57,611 nucleotides of DNA from Lachnospiraceae bacterium (GTDB lineage Bacteria > Bacillota > Clostridia > Lachnospirales > Lachnospiraceae): NCBI GenBank assembly GCA_015057055.1, contig SVFE01000008.1, positions 1 to 57,611 on the forward strand, written 5' to 3'. A program made the position numbers and the translations under genes. Below, in pieces: positions 24,601 to 34,598 of the stretch. Numbering within the stretch: position 1 is the stretch's first letter; each line of letters begins with the position of its first letter. The notes beneath the pieces are model-generated. The model ran no database searches. It was not told the DNA's origin and saw only the letters and a list, made by a program, of their open reading frames with translations.

Positions 24601-25656
24601 ATGGCAGATAAATACGTTGCTTATGTTTCCTGCTATACACAGGGGAGTAAGGATGGAATAAAAATTTATGACGTAGATGTTGCAAATGGGGTAATGGCAG
24701 AAAAGGCAAAGGTGGAGATTACGAACTCCTCCTATATCACAATTTCTCACAGCAGAAAACATCTCTATTCCATAACGGATTACGGAGTGGAGGCCTTTGC
24801 GATATTACCGGACGGAATGCTGGCGTATAAGGCATCTGCGTCCATTAACGGAATGCGGGGCTGTTATTTATCGACAGACTATACAGACCGTTATCTGTTT
24901 GTGGCGGGTTACCACGATGGTAAAATCACCGTCTTAAAGTTAAAGGAAGATGGTAGTTTTGACGGTATCACGGACGAAGTGTTCCATAAAGGAATGGGAA
25001 GTATTGCAGACCGTAATTTCCGTCCCCATGTGAATTGCGTGAAGATGACAAGAGATAACAAATATCTTTTGGCGGCAGATTTGGGTATGGATCATGTGAA
25101 GGTTTATGCGGTGGATTTTTCTACCGGAAAACTTAAATTGGTGGATATCATCCATTCAGAGCAGTATTCCGGACCGAGACATATTAAAATATCCAAAGAC
25201 GGAAAGTATATTTATATTATTCATGAATTAAAGAATCAGGTGGATGTATATGCTTATACGGAAGCTGCACCTGGCAACCCGGAGTTTGAAAAGATTCAGT
25301 CTATTTCCACTTTAAATGATTACCATGCAGGAGATTCTGCGGCAAGTGCATTGAATTTGTCTTGGGATTATAACTATTTAATCTGTTCTAATGCCGGCGA
25401 TAATAGTGTAATTATATACGAGATTGATAAGAAAAGCGGTCTGCTGAAAAAAATTCTTTGTCTTCCCATTAGCGGAAGTTACCCCAAAGATGCCATGATG
25501 TTCCCGGATAACAAACATTTGGTTTCTCTTAATCATGAAGGTAATACCATGACGTTTTTTGCAGTAGATTTGGCTGCCGGAACGTTGGCAATGAATACAA
25601 AAACCCTTAGCATTGCACAGCCGAACTGCATTGTATTTCATAAAGTCAGCGTGTAA
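24601..25656 (+). CDS. Beta-propeller lactonase, 6-phosphogluconolactonase (YbhE) type
   Basis: A 351-residue protein with seven-bladed beta-propeller repeats: recurring blade ends of the type KHLYSI, RYLFVAGYHDG, KYLLAADLGMDHVKVY, KYIYIIHELKNQVDVYAY, NYLICSNAGDNSVIIYEI and KHLVSLNHEGNTMTFF. This is the lactonase family (PF10282) that includes Pgl. The start ATGGCAGAT at 24601 follows GGAAATGAGG; an ATG 21 bases earlier lacks a good site. No pentose phosphate genes are adjacent, so the true substrate may differ from 6-phosphogluconolactone. Confidence 0.85.
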   Translation: MADKYVAYVSCYTQGSKDGIKIYDVDVANGVMAEKAKVEITNSSYITISHSRKHLYSITDYGVEAFAILPDGMLAYKASASINGMRGCYLSTDYTDRYLFVAGYHDGKITVLKLKEDGSFDGITDEVFHKGMGSIADRNFRPHVNCVKMTRDNKYLLAADLGMDHVKVYAVDFSTGKLKLVDIIHSEQYSGPRHIKISKDGKYIYIIHELKNQVDVYAYTEAAPGNPEFEKIQSISTLNDYHAGDSAASALNLSWDYNYLICSNAGDNSVIIYEIDKKSGLLKKILCLPISGSYPKDAMMFPDNKHLVSLNHEGNTMTFFAVDLAAGTLAMNTKTLSIAQPNCIVFHKVSV

Positions 25657-25698
25657 ATGTCGGATAAATGATAGAATGGAAATAAATATACGAAAAGA

Positions 25699-25730
25699 GA
25701 AAGGAGTAGCATATGGCTACTCCTTTTTTG
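25699..25730. terminator. Bidirectional terminator between the lactonase and aroC genes
   Basis: An 11-base perfect stem, AAAGGAGTAGC (25701-25711) with GCTACTCCTTT (25717-25727), has T-rich tails on both strands and lies between two convergent genes. Confidence 0.9.
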
Positions 25731-25735
25731 CTGTT

Positions 25736-26833
25736 TTAAGAATATATTTTATGGAGATGCTCCATTTTGGCACCGGCACCGGCCAGTAATAAATCCAAAA
25801 GAGTAAGAGCAGTCATAGCTTCCACAACGACAACGGCTCTCGGTACGATGCAGGGGTCGTGTCGGCCTTCAATGGATAATGTTATGGCATTTCCGTTTTG
25901 GTCTACGGTTTTTTGGGGCTGATAAATGGAAGGGGTAGGTTTGAAATAGGTTTTTATCACGATTTCTCCTCCGGTGGAGATTCCGCCGAGAATTCCCCCA
26001 CAGTGGTTGGTAGCAGTGGCAATCCTACCGTCTGCACAAGTAAAGCCATCATTGTTCTCGCTCCCAAGTGCCCGTGACGCGGAAATTCCGTCGCCGATTT
26101 CTACGGCTTTTACAGCACCGATGGAAAACATGGCTTTGGAAAGGGCAGCATCCAATTTATCAAAAACCGGTTCACCGACACCGGCCGGTGCGCCGCTTAT
26201 GATACATTTTACGCATCCTCCCACAGAATCTTTTGCAAGACGCTTTTCGTCGATAAAAGCCAGCGCTTTTTCGCCGGCTTCCCTATCCGGCATGCATACG
26301 GGATGGGAAAGGGCAAAAGAAATATCGGGGGCGGAATCATTGGCTTCAATAGGACCAATCGCTTTGGTGTAGGCAGTAAGCGAGATGCCAAGTTCTTTTA
26401 ATATTTTGATTGCAACTGCACCGGCAGCAACTCTGGCTGCGGTTTCACGGCCGGAAGAGCGTCCGCCGCCGCGGTAATCCCGGAATCCGTATTTTGCATC
26501 AAAAGAAAAATCAGCATGCCCGGGACGATAACAGTTTGCAATGTTGGAATAATCTTTGGAATGTTGCGAGGTATTTTGAATCACAAGCGATATCGGAGCA
26601 CCGGTGGTGCGACCTTCAAAAACACCGGATAAAATTTCGACTTTATCATCCTCTTTACGCTGGGTGGTTACGGATGAAGTACCCGGTTTTCTGCGGTCGA
26701 GATATACTTGGATATCCTCCGCGCATAAAGAAAGTCCTGCCGGACAGCCGTCAATAACTGCGCCTAGAGCGGGACCATGGGATTCCCCCCATGTTGTGAT
26801 ACGAAATAAATTACCATATGTTGAACCGGCCAT
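25736..26833 (-). CDS. aroC: Chorismate synthase
   Basis: Last step of the shikimate pathway, making chorismate from EPSP with reduced FMN. The 365-residue protein opens with the signature WGESHGPALGAVIDGCPAG, then has YGFRDYRGGGRSSGRETAARV and the C-terminal EGRHDPCIVPRAVVVVEAM. The ATG at 26833 follows AGGAGG at 4-5 bases. It is transcribed alone, divergently from tgt and with its own promoter. No other aro gene is close by. Confidence 0.97.
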   Translation of the reverse strand: MAGSTYGNLFRITTWGESHGPALGAVIDGCPAGLSLCAEDIQVYLDRRKPGTSSVTTQRKEDDKVEILSGVFEGRTTGAPISLVIQNTSQHSKDYSNIANCYRPGHADFSFDAKYGFRDYRGGGRSSGRETAARVAAGAVAIKILKELGISLTAYTKAIGPIEANDSAPDISFALSHPVCMPDREAGEKALAFIDEKRLAKDSVGGCVKCIISGAPAGVGEPVFDKLDAALSKAMFSIGAVKAVEIGDGISASRALGSENNDGFTCADGRIATATNHCGGILGGISTGGEIVIKTYFKPTPSIYQPQKTVDQNGNAITLSIEGRHDPCIVPRAVVVVEAMTALTLLDLLLAGAGAKMEHLHKIYS

Positions 26834-26864
26834 AGTAACCTCCTGAAGTTAGAAATCAAATCTT

Positions 26865-26893
26865 ATTATAAAACAAGGAATTTATTAGGACAA
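26865..26893 (-). promoter_or_regulatory. Sigma-A promoter of aroC
   Basis: On the minus strand TTGTCC (26893-26888) and TATAAT (26870-26865) are 17 bases apart, about 30 bases before aroC. Confidence 0.7.
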
Positions 26894-26902
26894 GAAAAAA
26901 TA

Positions 26903-26932
26903 TTGTAGTTTGCAGTGTAATAGTGTTAAAAT
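26903..26932 (+). promoter_or_regulatory. Possible sigma-A promoter of tgt
   Basis: TTGTAG (26903-26908) and TAAAAT (26927-26932) are 18 bases apart and lie 30 bases before tgt, divergent from the aroC promoter. Confidence 0.5.
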
Positions 26933-26961
26933 GGTAGAAGAATTTTGATTGGAGATAGAAA

Positions 26962-28101
26962 ATGTATAAGATTATTACACAGGAAGGCCGGGCAAAGAGG
27001 GGCGAATTTCATACTCCTCACGGCGTAATTCAAACACCGGTTTTTATGAATGTAGGTACGGTCGCAGCAATCAAAGGGGCTGTCTCAACAGAGGATTTGG
27101 AACAAATCGGTACACAGGTACAGCTTTCCAATACCTATCATTTGCATGTTCGACCCGGTGATGAAGTGGTTAAAAAAATGGGTGGGCTTCATAAATTTAT
27201 GTCCTGGGACAAGCCCATTCTTACGGATTCCGGCGGATTTCAGGTGTTTTCCCTGGCAGGTCTTCGGAAAATAAAAGAAGAAGGTGTATATTTTAACTCC
27301 CACATTGACGGTCGGAAGATTTTTATGGGACCAGAGGAAAGCATGCAAATTCAGTCCAATCTGGCTTCTACCATAGCCATGGCATTTGATGAATGTCCCT
27401 CCAGTAAGGCGGATAAGGGATATGTAAGGGCATCTGTGGAACGGACCACGAGATGGCTGGAGCGGTGCCAAAAGAAAATGAAAGAACTGAATATGCGGGA
27501 AGATACGATTAACAAAGAGCAGCTTTTGTTTGGAATAAATCAGGGTGCGATATTTACGGATTTACGAATTGAACACGCAAAGAGAATCGCAGAATTTGAC
27601 CTTCCGGGATATGCCCTTGGTGGTCTTGCGGTGGGGGAGAGCCATGAGGAAATGTATCATGTTTTGGAGGAAACGGTACCGTATCTTCCGGTAAATAAGC
27701 CGACCTATCTGATGGGCGTCGGTACCCCGGCCAATATTTTGGAGGCGGTGGAACGAGGGGTAGACTTCTTTGATTGCGTTTATCCTACCAGAAACGGCCG
27801 TCATGCACATCTGTACACTAATTTCGGGAAGATTAACCTTATGAATGCGCAGTATGAAACGGACGATTCGCCCATTGAAGAAGGTTGCGGTTGCCCTACC
27901 TGCAGAAGATACAGCCGCGGATATATTCGTCACCTGTTAAAAGCGAAAGAAATGCTTGGTATGCGTCTTTGTGTACTTCATAATTTGTATTTCTATAACA
28001 AGATGATGGAAGAAATCCGGGAAGCCTTGGATGAAGGCCGTTTTGCGGCTTATAAAAAAGCCAAACTGGACGGAATGAACAACGGAAACGAAAAAATGTG
28101 A
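26962..28101 (+). CDS. tgt: tRNA-guanine transglycosylase
   Basis: Exchanges the wobble guanine of GUN-anticodon tRNAs for preQ1 (or queuine, in salvaging species) in queuosine synthesis. The 379-residue protein has the active-site segments TDSGGFQVFSL and YPTRNGRHAHLYT, the GGLAVGES substrate loop, and the zinc site CGCPTC with a later Cys/His pair (LCVLHNLYF). In many bacteria tgt and yajC are adjacent, as here, although a terminator separates them in this genome. No queA is seen. Confidence 0.97.
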   Translation: MYKIITQEGRAKRGEFHTPHGVIQTPVFMNVGTVAAIKGAVSTEDLEQIGTQVQLSNTYHLHVRPGDEVVKKMGGLHKFMSWDKPILTDSGGFQVFSLAGLRKIKEEGVYFNSHIDGRKIFMGPEESMQIQSNLASTIAMAFDECPSSKADKGYVRASVERTTRWLERCQKKMKELNMREDTINKEQLLFGINQGAIFTDLRIEHAKRIAEFDLPGYALGGLAVGESHEEMYHVLEETVPYLPVNKPTYLMGVGTPANILEAVERGVDFFDCVYPTRNGRHAHLYTNFGKINLMNAQYETDDSPIEEGCGCPTCRRYSRGYIRHLLKAKEMLGMRLCVLHNLYFYNKMMEEIREALDEGRFAAYKKAKLDGMNNGNEKM

Positions 28102-28107
28102 AAAAAC

Positions 28108-28137
28108 AGAAAACGCCTTGTAATTAAGGCGTTTTTT
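28108..28137 (+). terminator. Intrinsic terminator between tgt and yajC
   Basis: AAACGCCTT (28111-28119) and AAGGCGTTT (28125-28133) pair perfectly, with a run of six T residues. Confidence 0.85.
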
Positions 28138-28210
28138 GTGTATTATTTAGAGTGGTGTGTTGTGGAGATTTCATCACGACGCAAAGGTAAAAGTTTTAGG
28201 AGGAATAACT

Positions 28211-28540
28211 ATGATGACAGTATTTGAACAGGCAACCGTGGCTACAGGAGGAGCGGCAGTAGACCCTATGGGTGGTGTTGTAGGCACACTTATTTATATG
28301 GTGGTTATTTTTGCGCTTTTCTATTTTATTGCAATTCGTCCCCAGAGAAAGGAACAGAAAAGAATCGAAGCTCAGATTGCATCCATGGAAACCGGAGATG
28401 TTGTTCTTACAACATGCGGATTTTACGGTGTAGTTATGGATATTACGGAAGATGATGTTATTGTGGAATTCGGTAGCAACAAAAACTGCCGTATTGCTAT
28501 GAAGAAGTCTGCAATTGCGCAGGTTGAAAAAGCAGAATAA
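28211..28540 (+). CDS. yajC: Preprotein translocase accessory subunit YajC
   Basis: A 109-residue membrane protein that associates with SecDF-YidC/SecYEG. The single transmembrane segment at about residues 24-44 (GTLIYMVVIFALFYFIAI) is followed by the hallmark RPQRKEQKR and the small soluble domain (GDVVLTTCGFYGVV). The start is the ATG at 28211, 5 bases after TAGGAGGAAT; the second ATG directly after is also possible. An in-frame start further upstream has no such site. leuB begins 19 bases after its stop. Confidence 0.93.
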   Translation: MMTVFEQATVATGGAAVDPMGGVVGTLIYMVVIFALFYFIAIRPQRKEQKRIEAQIASMETGDVVLTTCGFYGVVMDITEDDVIVEFGSNKNCRIAMKKSAIAQVEKAE

Positions 28541-28559
28541 AACACGGAAGGTGACGAAT

Positions 28560-29645
28560 ATGAATTTGAATCTTGTATGCATTCCCGGCGACGGAATCGG
28601 TCCGGAAATCGTTGCCCAGGCCAAGAAAGTCTTGGACAAAGTGGCTTCGGTTTACGGTCATGAAATAAATTATACGGATATTCTTATGGGAGGAGCCTCC
28701 ATCGACGTACACGGTATTCCTTTGACGGATGAGGCAATTGCTACCGCAAAGGCAGCCGATGCTGTACTGATGGGATCTATCGGCGGAGATACCAATACCT
28801 CTCCCTGGTATCAGCTTCCCCCTGAAAAGCGTCCGGAAGCAGGTCTTTTAAAAATCAGAAAGGCATTAAATTTATTTGCCAACCTGCGTCCTGCCGTACT
28901 TTACGATGAACTTTCCGGTGCGTGTCCACTGAAAGAAGAAATCAGCAAAGCCGGTTTTGATATGATGATTATGAGGGAACTTACCGGTGGTCTTTATTTC
29001 GGTGAGAGAAAAACCACGACGGAAAATGGTGTGAGAAAAGCCGTGGACACGCTTTCTTACGATGAAAATGAAATCCGCAGAATTGCCATCAAAGGGTTTG
29101 ATATTGCAAGAAAACGTCGCGGTAAGGTTACCAGCGTGGATAAAGCCAATGTTTTGGATTCTTCCAGACTTTGGAGAGCAGTAGTGAACGAAGTGGCAAA
29201 AGATTATCCGGATGTAACCTTGGAGCATATGCTGGTGGATAACTGTGCCATGCAGCTTGTGAAAGATCCGGCGCAGTTTGATGTCATTCTTACCGAGAAT
29301 ATGTTTGGTGATATTTTATCGGATGAAGCAAGTATGGTTACCGGTTCCATCGGAATGCTGGCTTCCGCATCCTTAAATGATACCAAATTCGGTCTGTATG
29401 AACCCAGTCATGGTTCGGCACCGGATATTGCCGGCAAGGATTTGGCCAATCCCATTGCAACGATTTTGTCCGCATCCATGATGCTTCGTTATACATTTGA
29501 TTTGGATAAAGAAGCGGATGCGATTGATGCCGCTGTCCAGCAGGTACTGAAAGACAACTATCGTACGGGAGATATTTTCAGTGAAGGATGCGAAAAGGTT
29601 GGCTGTAATCAGATGGGCGATTTAATTGTGGAAAGAATTTGTTAA
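28560..29645 (+). CDS. leuB: 3-isopropylmalate dehydrogenase
   Basis: NAD-dependent oxidative decarboxylation in leucine synthesis. The 361-residue protein begins MNLNLVCIPGDGIGPEI, and shows LLKIRKALNLFANLRP, MRELTGGLYFGER, the Lys/Asp region VDKANVLDSSRLWR, and ENMFGDILSDEASMVTGS followed by the NAD site YEPSHGSAPDIAGK. The ATG at 28560 comes after GGAAGGTG. It opens a branched-chain amino acid group with ilvD and ilvB. leuA, leuC, leuD and ilvC are not in this window. Confidence 0.96.
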   Translation: MNLNLVCIPGDGIGPEIVAQAKKVLDKVASVYGHEINYTDILMGGASIDVHGIPLTDEAIATAKAADAVLMGSIGGDTNTSPWYQLPPEKRPEAGLLKIRKALNLFANLRPAVLYDELSGACPLKEEISKAGFDMMIMRELTGGLYFGERKTTTENGVRKAVDTLSYDENEIRRIAIKGFDIARKRRGKVTSVDKANVLDSSRLWRAVVNEVAKDYPDVTLEHMLVDNCAMQLVKDPAQFDVILTENMFGDILSDEASMVTGSIGMLASASLNDTKFGLYEPSHGSAPDIAGKDLANPIATILSASMMLRYTFDLDKEADAIDAAVQQVLKDNYRTGDIFSEGCEKVGCNQMGDLIVERIC

Positions 29646-29693
29646 TACGTTTTATAACAGTTAGTTAATTTGTTTATACAGGAGGAGAAGGAA

Positions 29694-31364
29694 ATGAGAA
29701 GTGACAGCGTAAAAACAGGTACGCAGCAGGCACCCCACAGAAGCTTGTTTAATGCCTTGGGTTATACAAAAGAAGAAAGAGAACGTCCTTTAATCGGTAT
29801 CGTTAGTTCTTATAACGAAATTGTTCCTGGGCATATGAATCTGGATAAGATTGTGGACGCAGTAAAAATGGGTGTTGCCATGGCCGGCGGTACTCCGGTT
29901 GTATTTCCCGCTATTGCAGTATGTGACGGTATTGCCATGGGACATGTGGGGATGAAATATTCCCTGGTGACAAGAGATTTGATTTGTGATTCTACGGAAT
30001 GTATGGCTATGGCCCATGGATTTGACGGTCTTGTTATGGTACCGAACTGCGATAAGAATGTGCCCGGTCTTTTAATGGCGGCTGCTCGTCTTAACATTCC
30101 TACTATTTTCTGTTCCGGCGGGCCTATGCTTGCGGGAAGAGTGAAAGGTGAAAAGAGAAGTTTATCGTCTATGTTTGAAGCGGTTGGCTCCGTTGCGGCA
30201 GGCACCATGACCATGGAAGATTTGGAACTTTTTGAAGAAAAGGTATGTCCTACCTGTGGTTCCTGCTCCGGAATGTATACGGCCAACAGCATGAACTGTC
30301 TTACGGAAGCACTGGGGATGGGACTGAAAGGAAACGGAACCATTCCTGCAGTTTATTCCGAACGTATCCGTCTCGCAAAACATGCCGGAATGCAGATTAT
30401 GGAATTGGTGAAGAATGATATCCGCCCGAAGGATATTATGACGGAAAAAGCATTTTTAAATGCCCTCACCATCGATATGGCACTTGGTTGTTCTACCAAC
30501 TCCATGCTTCATTTGCCTGCGATTGCTAATGAAGCTGGTGTTGAATTGAATCTTGATATTGCCAATGAACTTAGTGCAAAAACACCGAATCTTTGTCATT
30601 TGGCGCCTGCAGGGCCTACTTATATGGAGGATTTGAATGAAGCCGGCGGTGTGTATGCGGTAATGAATGAATTAACTAAGAAGGATTTGCTATATACGGA
30701 TGTCCTTACCGTAACCGGTAAGACCATGGGTGAAAACATTAAGGGCGCCATTAATATGAACCCGGAAGTTATTCGTCCCATTGAAAATCCTTACAGTGAA
30801 ACCGGCGGTATTGCTGTGCTGAAGGGTAACCTTGCCCCGGATTCCGGTGTGGTAAAACGTTCGGCCGTAGTACCTGAGATGATGGTTCACGAAGGGCCTG
30901 CGAGAGTATTCGAATGTGAAGAAGATGCTATTGATGCAATCAAAAACGGTAAAATTGTTGCCGGTGATGTTGTGGTAATCCGTTATGAAGGTCCGAAAGG
31001 CGGTCCGGGTATGCGTGAAATGTTAAATCCTACATCGGCAATTGCCGGAATGGGACTTGGATCCAGCGTTGCTCTGATTACGGACGGTAGATTTTCCGGC
31101 GCATCCAGAGGCGCATCCATCGGCCATGTTTCACCGGAAGCAGCCGTTGGCGGACCGATTGCGCTGGTGGAAGAAGGCGACATTATTTCCATTGATATTC
31201 CCAATAATCGTTTGGATATGAAGGTTTCCGATGAGGAATTGGCAGCAAGAAAAGCAAAATGGCAGCCTAAAGAACAGCATCTTACCGGTTATCTTGCACG
31301 TTACCGCGAGATGGTAACCAGCGGAAATCGCGGTGCGGTTTTGGTAAAACCCGGAGAAAACTAA
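29694..31364 (+). CDS. ilvD: Dihydroxy-acid dehydratase
   Basis: Iron-sulphur dehydratase of valine, isoleucine and leucine synthesis. The 556-residue protein has the cluster cysteines in [15 protein letters not shown] and [18 protein letters not shown], and the C-terminal [19 protein letters not shown] signature. The start is at 29694 after AGGAGGAGAAGG; the eight codons upstream would include that site. It lies 48 bases after leuB and 24 before ilvB, in one operon. Confidence 0.97.
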   Translation: MRSDSVKTGTQQAPHRSLFNALGYTKEERERPLIGIVSSYNEIVPGHMNLDKIVDAVKMGVAMAGGTPVVFPAIAVCDGIAMGHVGMKYSLVTRDLICDSTECMAMAHGFDGLVMVPNCDKNVPGLLMAAARLNIPTIFCSGGPMLAGRVKGEKRSLSSMFEAVGSVAAGTMTMEDLELFEEKVCPTCGSCSGMYTANSMNCLTEALGMGLKGNGTIPAVYSERIRLAKHAGMQIMELVKNDIRPKDIMTEKAFLNALTIDMALGCSTNSMLHLPAIANEAGVELNLDIANELSAKTPNLCHLAPAGPTYMEDLNEAGGVYAVMNELTKKDLLYTDVLTVTGKTMGENIKGAINMNPEVIRPIENPYSETGGIAVLKGNLAPDSGVVKRSAVVPEMMVHEGPARVFECEEDAIDAIKNGKIVAGDVVVIRYEGPKGGPGMREMLNPTSAIAGMGLGSSVALITDGRFSGASRGASIGHVSPEAAVGGPIALVEEGDIISIDIPNNRLDMKVSDEELAARKAKWQPKEQHLTGYLARYREMVTSGNRGAVLVKPGEN

Positions 31365-31388
31365 GATTTACAAAGAGAGGATTAGAAC

Positions 31389-33071
31389 ATGCAGTTAAAT
31401 GGTTCACAAATTGTAGTAGAATGTTTGAAAGAACAGGGGGTGGATACGGTTTTTGGTTATCCCGGAGGAAGTATCCTTAATATTTATGATGAACTTTATA
31501 AACATTCGGATGAAATTACACATATACTGACCTCCCACGAACAGGGGGCTTCTCATGCGGCAGACGGATATGCAAGAGCCACCGGAAAAGTAGGTGTCTG
31601 TATGGCAACCAGTGGACCCGGTGCAACCAATCTGGTTACGGGTATTGCTACCGCATATATGGACAGTGTGCCCATGGTGGCAATTACAGCAAATGTTTTT
31701 TTGCCGCTCCTTGGAAAAGACAGTTTTCAGGAAGTGGATATTGCCGGTGTAACCATGCCGATTACAAAACACAGTTTTATTGTTAAGGATGTAACTATTT
31801 TGGCGGATACCATCCGGAAAGCATTTGCCATTGCCCGTTCCGGACGTCCCGGTCCTGTACTTGTGGATATCACAAAGGATGTAACAGCCAATACCTGTGA
31901 GTATGAAAAGAAAGAACCCTATTCTCTGGATGTGAAAGCACGTTATGACGAAGCTGACATTACCAAAGTGCTGGAGCTGATTCGCGCATCGAAAAAGCCG
32001 TATATCTACCTTGGCGGTGGCGCAATTATCTCTGACGCTACGAAAGAAGTGGCTGAATTTGCCAAGAAAGCGGATGCTCCTGTTTGCGATACCTTGATGG
32101 GAAAGGGCGCCTTTGATGCCTATTCGGATTTGTATACCGGAATGATTGGTATGCACGGTACAAAAACTTCAAATCTTGGCGTAAGTAAATGTGATTTGTT
32201 AATTGCACTGGGGGCAAGATTTTCTGACCGTGTAATCAGCAAAGCCAATATGTTTGCCAGCAACGCAAAGATTGTACACATTGATGTGGATGCGGCAGAA
32301 ATTAACAAAAATATTAAGACCACAGCTTCCGTTGTGGGAGATTTAAAAGAGGTATTACAGAAACTGAATGCCTCCTTGGAACAGCAAAACCACAGTGAAT
32401 GGATTGCGGAAATTAAAGAAATGAAAGAAAAGATGCCGCTTACTTATCCTCAGGATAAATTGACCTGTCCGTACATTATCGAAACCTTGGATAAGGTGAC
32501 GGAAGGAAAAGCGATTATTACCACGGATGTAGGACAGCATCAGATGTGGGCGGCGCAGTATTATAAATATACCCAGCCCAGAACCTTTTTGTCTTCCGGC
32601 GGACTCGGTACCATGGGATACGGTCTGGGTGCTTCCATCGGAGCCAAGGTTGGTATGCCGGATAAGATTGTTTGTAATATCGGTGGCGACGGATGCTTCC
32701 GAATGAATATGAACGAGTTGGCCACCGCTTCCCGTTACAATATTCCGATTATTCAGATTGTAATTAACAATCATGTTCTCGGTATGGTGCGTCAGTGGCA
32801 GACTCTGTTTTACGGAAAGCGTTATTCACAGACTATTTTGGAAGATAAAGTGGATTTTGTAAAAGTTGCGGAAGGTCTTGGATGTAAAGCAATCCGCGTA
32901 ACGAAAAAGGAAGAGGTTGAACCGGCCCTTCGCGAGGCTATTGCGGCAGGTTGTCCCGTTGTATTGGATTGTATCATTGAGGAAGATGAAAAGGTATTCC
33001 CCATGGTACCCGGCGGCGCACCCATCAGCGATGCTTTTGATGCAGAGGATCTTGCAAAGAAAGAATCCTAA
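31389..33071 (+). CDS. ilvB: Acetolactate synthase, large subunit
   Basis: Thiamine-diphosphate enzyme forming acetolactate or acetohydroxybutyrate. The 560-residue protein has the N-terminal VFGYPGGSILNIYDEL with catalytic Glu in HEQGASHAADGYAR, the middle FAD-binding-like domain (FAKKADAPVCDTLMGKGAF, RFSDRVISK) and the C-terminal ThDP motif GGDGCFRMNMNELATA to NNHVLGMVRQWQ. It closes the leuB-ilvD-ilvB group. No small regulatory subunit gene (ilvN/ilvH) follows; an L,D-transpeptidase comes next. Confidence 0.96.
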   Translation: MQLNGSQIVVECLKEQGVDTVFGYPGGSILNIYDELYKHSDEITHILTSHEQGASHAADGYARATGKVGVCMATSGPGATNLVTGIATAYMDSVPMVAITANVFLPLLGKDSFQEVDIAGVTMPITKHSFIVKDVTILADTIRKAFAIARSGRPGPVLVDITKDVTANTCEYEKKEPYSLDVKARYDEADITKVLELIRASKKPYIYLGGGAIISDATKEVAEFAKKADAPVCDTLMGKGAFDAYSDLYTGMIGMHGTKTSNLGVSKCDLLIALGARFSDRVISKANMFASNAKIVHIDVDAAEINKNIKTTASVVGDLKEVLQKLNASLEQQNHSEWIAEIKEMKEKMPLTYPQDKLTCPYIIETLDKVTEGKAIITTDVGQHQMWAAQYYKYTQPRTFLSSGGLGTMGYGLGASIGAKVGMPDKIVCNIGGDGCFRMNMNELATASRYNIPIIQIVINNHVLGMVRQWQTLFYGKRYSQTILEDKVDFVKVAEGLGCKAIRVTKKEEVEPALREAIAAGCPVVLDCIIEEDEKVFPMVPGGAPISDAFDAEDLAKKES

Positions 33072-33112
33072 TATAGTTTGAAAGTGAAAAGGCTTTAGCC
33101 GGTATGTAATTT

Positions 33113-34516
33113 ATGAAGGAAAAACTTAAGATAATAGGCGGCGCAATGCTTGCCCTAATCGTAATTTCTGTTGTCGGATTCTATTTTTCCATGGCAAATT
33201 ATTATTCGGACAAGTTTCTTTGCGGCACCTGGATTAACGGTATTTATTGTACCGGACTTACGGTAGAAGAAGTAGAGAGTCGTCTCGTTTCCGAAAACTC
33301 TGCGGAGTATTTTGCGGTGACAGATTATGAGGGAAATACGGAGCAGATTTGTCTTTCTGATGTAGGATATTATATTTCTTACGGCGAGGAACTTCGTAAC
33401 ATCATGCATACACAGAACCCTCTTTCTTGGCTTGGAAGTTATTTTACCCGGCGTACTTATGATGTGGTTCCGGTATGTTCTGTTTCGGAAAATGCCCTTC
33501 GGGAAACCGTTTACGAAATGGAATTTATGTCAGCGATGCAGTATGATGAAACGCTGCATCCTTATATTGTCCGAACAAGAGAGGGTTATGCTCTCGTGGA
33601 TGAAACCAAACATTTGTTGTGTCCGGAAGAGGCTTATCATGCCATTTACGAAGAAATCAGAAATCACGGAGACAGTATTTCATTAAATGAAGCCGGTTGT
33701 TATCGTGATGTTCCCATTACGGATGATATGCAGGAAGTGTATGATTTGTGGGCAAGCATCGAAGACGTCCAGGATTTTCGGGTGACGTATATGTTTGGAG
33801 AGGAGGAATTTGTAATTGATTCTTCCGAAACCAGCAGCTGGATTATGACGGATGAAAATGGCAGATTTGTATATGATTCTTCCGGCGATTTGATGATTAG
33901 CGAAGAAGAAGTTGCAAAAACCGTAAATGAGATGTCAGAAATCTTTTCCACCTTGGGCGGTACCCACCGTTTTTTTACAACAGACGGTGAATGGATTGAA
34001 GTATCCGGCGGTACCTACGGAAATGACATTGATGAAGCTGCAGAGATAAATAATTTGCTGACCCTGTATCGGAGCGGCATGAGAGCATGTCGGCGCACAC
34101 CGCAGTATGAGGAACAAGGTGCAGAACCGGGTAGGGATGATTTGGGCGATACCTATGTGGAAGTTGACATGGGAGAACAAAAATTGTATTACTACGAAGA
34201 GGGACAGCTTCTGCTGGAAACGGATATTGTTACCGGAAATCAGGCAAGGGGCTGGGATACGCCTTCGGTCGTGTGCTACGTGTATTCCAAGCAACGAAAC
34301 CGTATTTTGCGGGGCGCTACCTACGCCACCTTTGTTTACTACTGGATGCCCATATACGGAAACATCGGTTTTCATGATGCAACATGGCGCAGAAGCTTTG
34401 GGGATGACATTTATACCTATGACGGTTCCCATGGTTGCGTGAATATGCCCAAGGAGGCAGCGGCGGCTTTGTATGATTATGTCGAAATCGGAACCCCGGT
34501 TATACTATATAATTAG
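33113..34516 (+). CDS. L,D-transpeptidase with peptidoglycan-binding domain
   Basis: A 467-residue protein outside the membrane, anchored by one N-terminal segment (residues 5-27). Residues about 40-320 form a PG_binding_4-type region with repeated beta elements, and the C-terminal 125 residues are a YkuD catalytic domain with His in NIGFHDATWR and the SHGCVN motif (S439-N444, nucleophile Cys442). It cross-links peptidoglycan stems through 3-3 bonds or attaches other groups. It begins 41 bases after ilvB; its role is unrelated to that pathway. Confidence 0.92.
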   Translation: MKEKLKIIGGAMLALIVISVVGFYFSMANYYSDKFLCGTWINGIYCTGLTVEEVESRLVSENSAEYFAVTDYEGNTEQICLSDVGYYISYGEELRNIMHTQNPLSWLGSYFTRRTYDVVPVCSVSENALRETVYEMEFMSAMQYDETLHPYIVRTREGYALVDETKHLLCPEEAYHAIYEEIRNHGDSISLNEAGCYRDVPITDDMQEVYDLWASIEDVQDFRVTYMFGEEEFVIDSSETSSWIMTDENGRFVYDSSGDLMISEEEVAKTVNEMSEIFSTLGGTHRFFTTDGEWIEVSGGTYGNDIDEAAEINNLLTLYRSGMRACRRTPQYEEQGAEPGRDDLGDTYVEVDMGEQKLYYYEEGQLLLETDIVTGNQARGWDTPSVVCYVYSKQRNRILRGATYATFVYYWMPIYGNIGFHDATWRRSFGDDIYTYDGSHGCVNMPKEAAAALYDYVEIGTPVILYN

Positions 34517-34528
34517 TAAATTTTATTG

Positions 34529-34557
34529 TTGACGCATTTGAAAAATAAGCGTAACAT
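34529..34557 (+). promoter_or_regulatory. Sigma-A promoter of serC-serA
   Basis: TTGACG (34529-34534) and TAACAT (34552-34557) are 17 bases apart, 42 bases before the serC start. Confidence 0.65.
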
Positions 34558-34598
34558 ACAAGATAAACTTGATATTTAGCTTTAAGGAGGAGAAAAAA

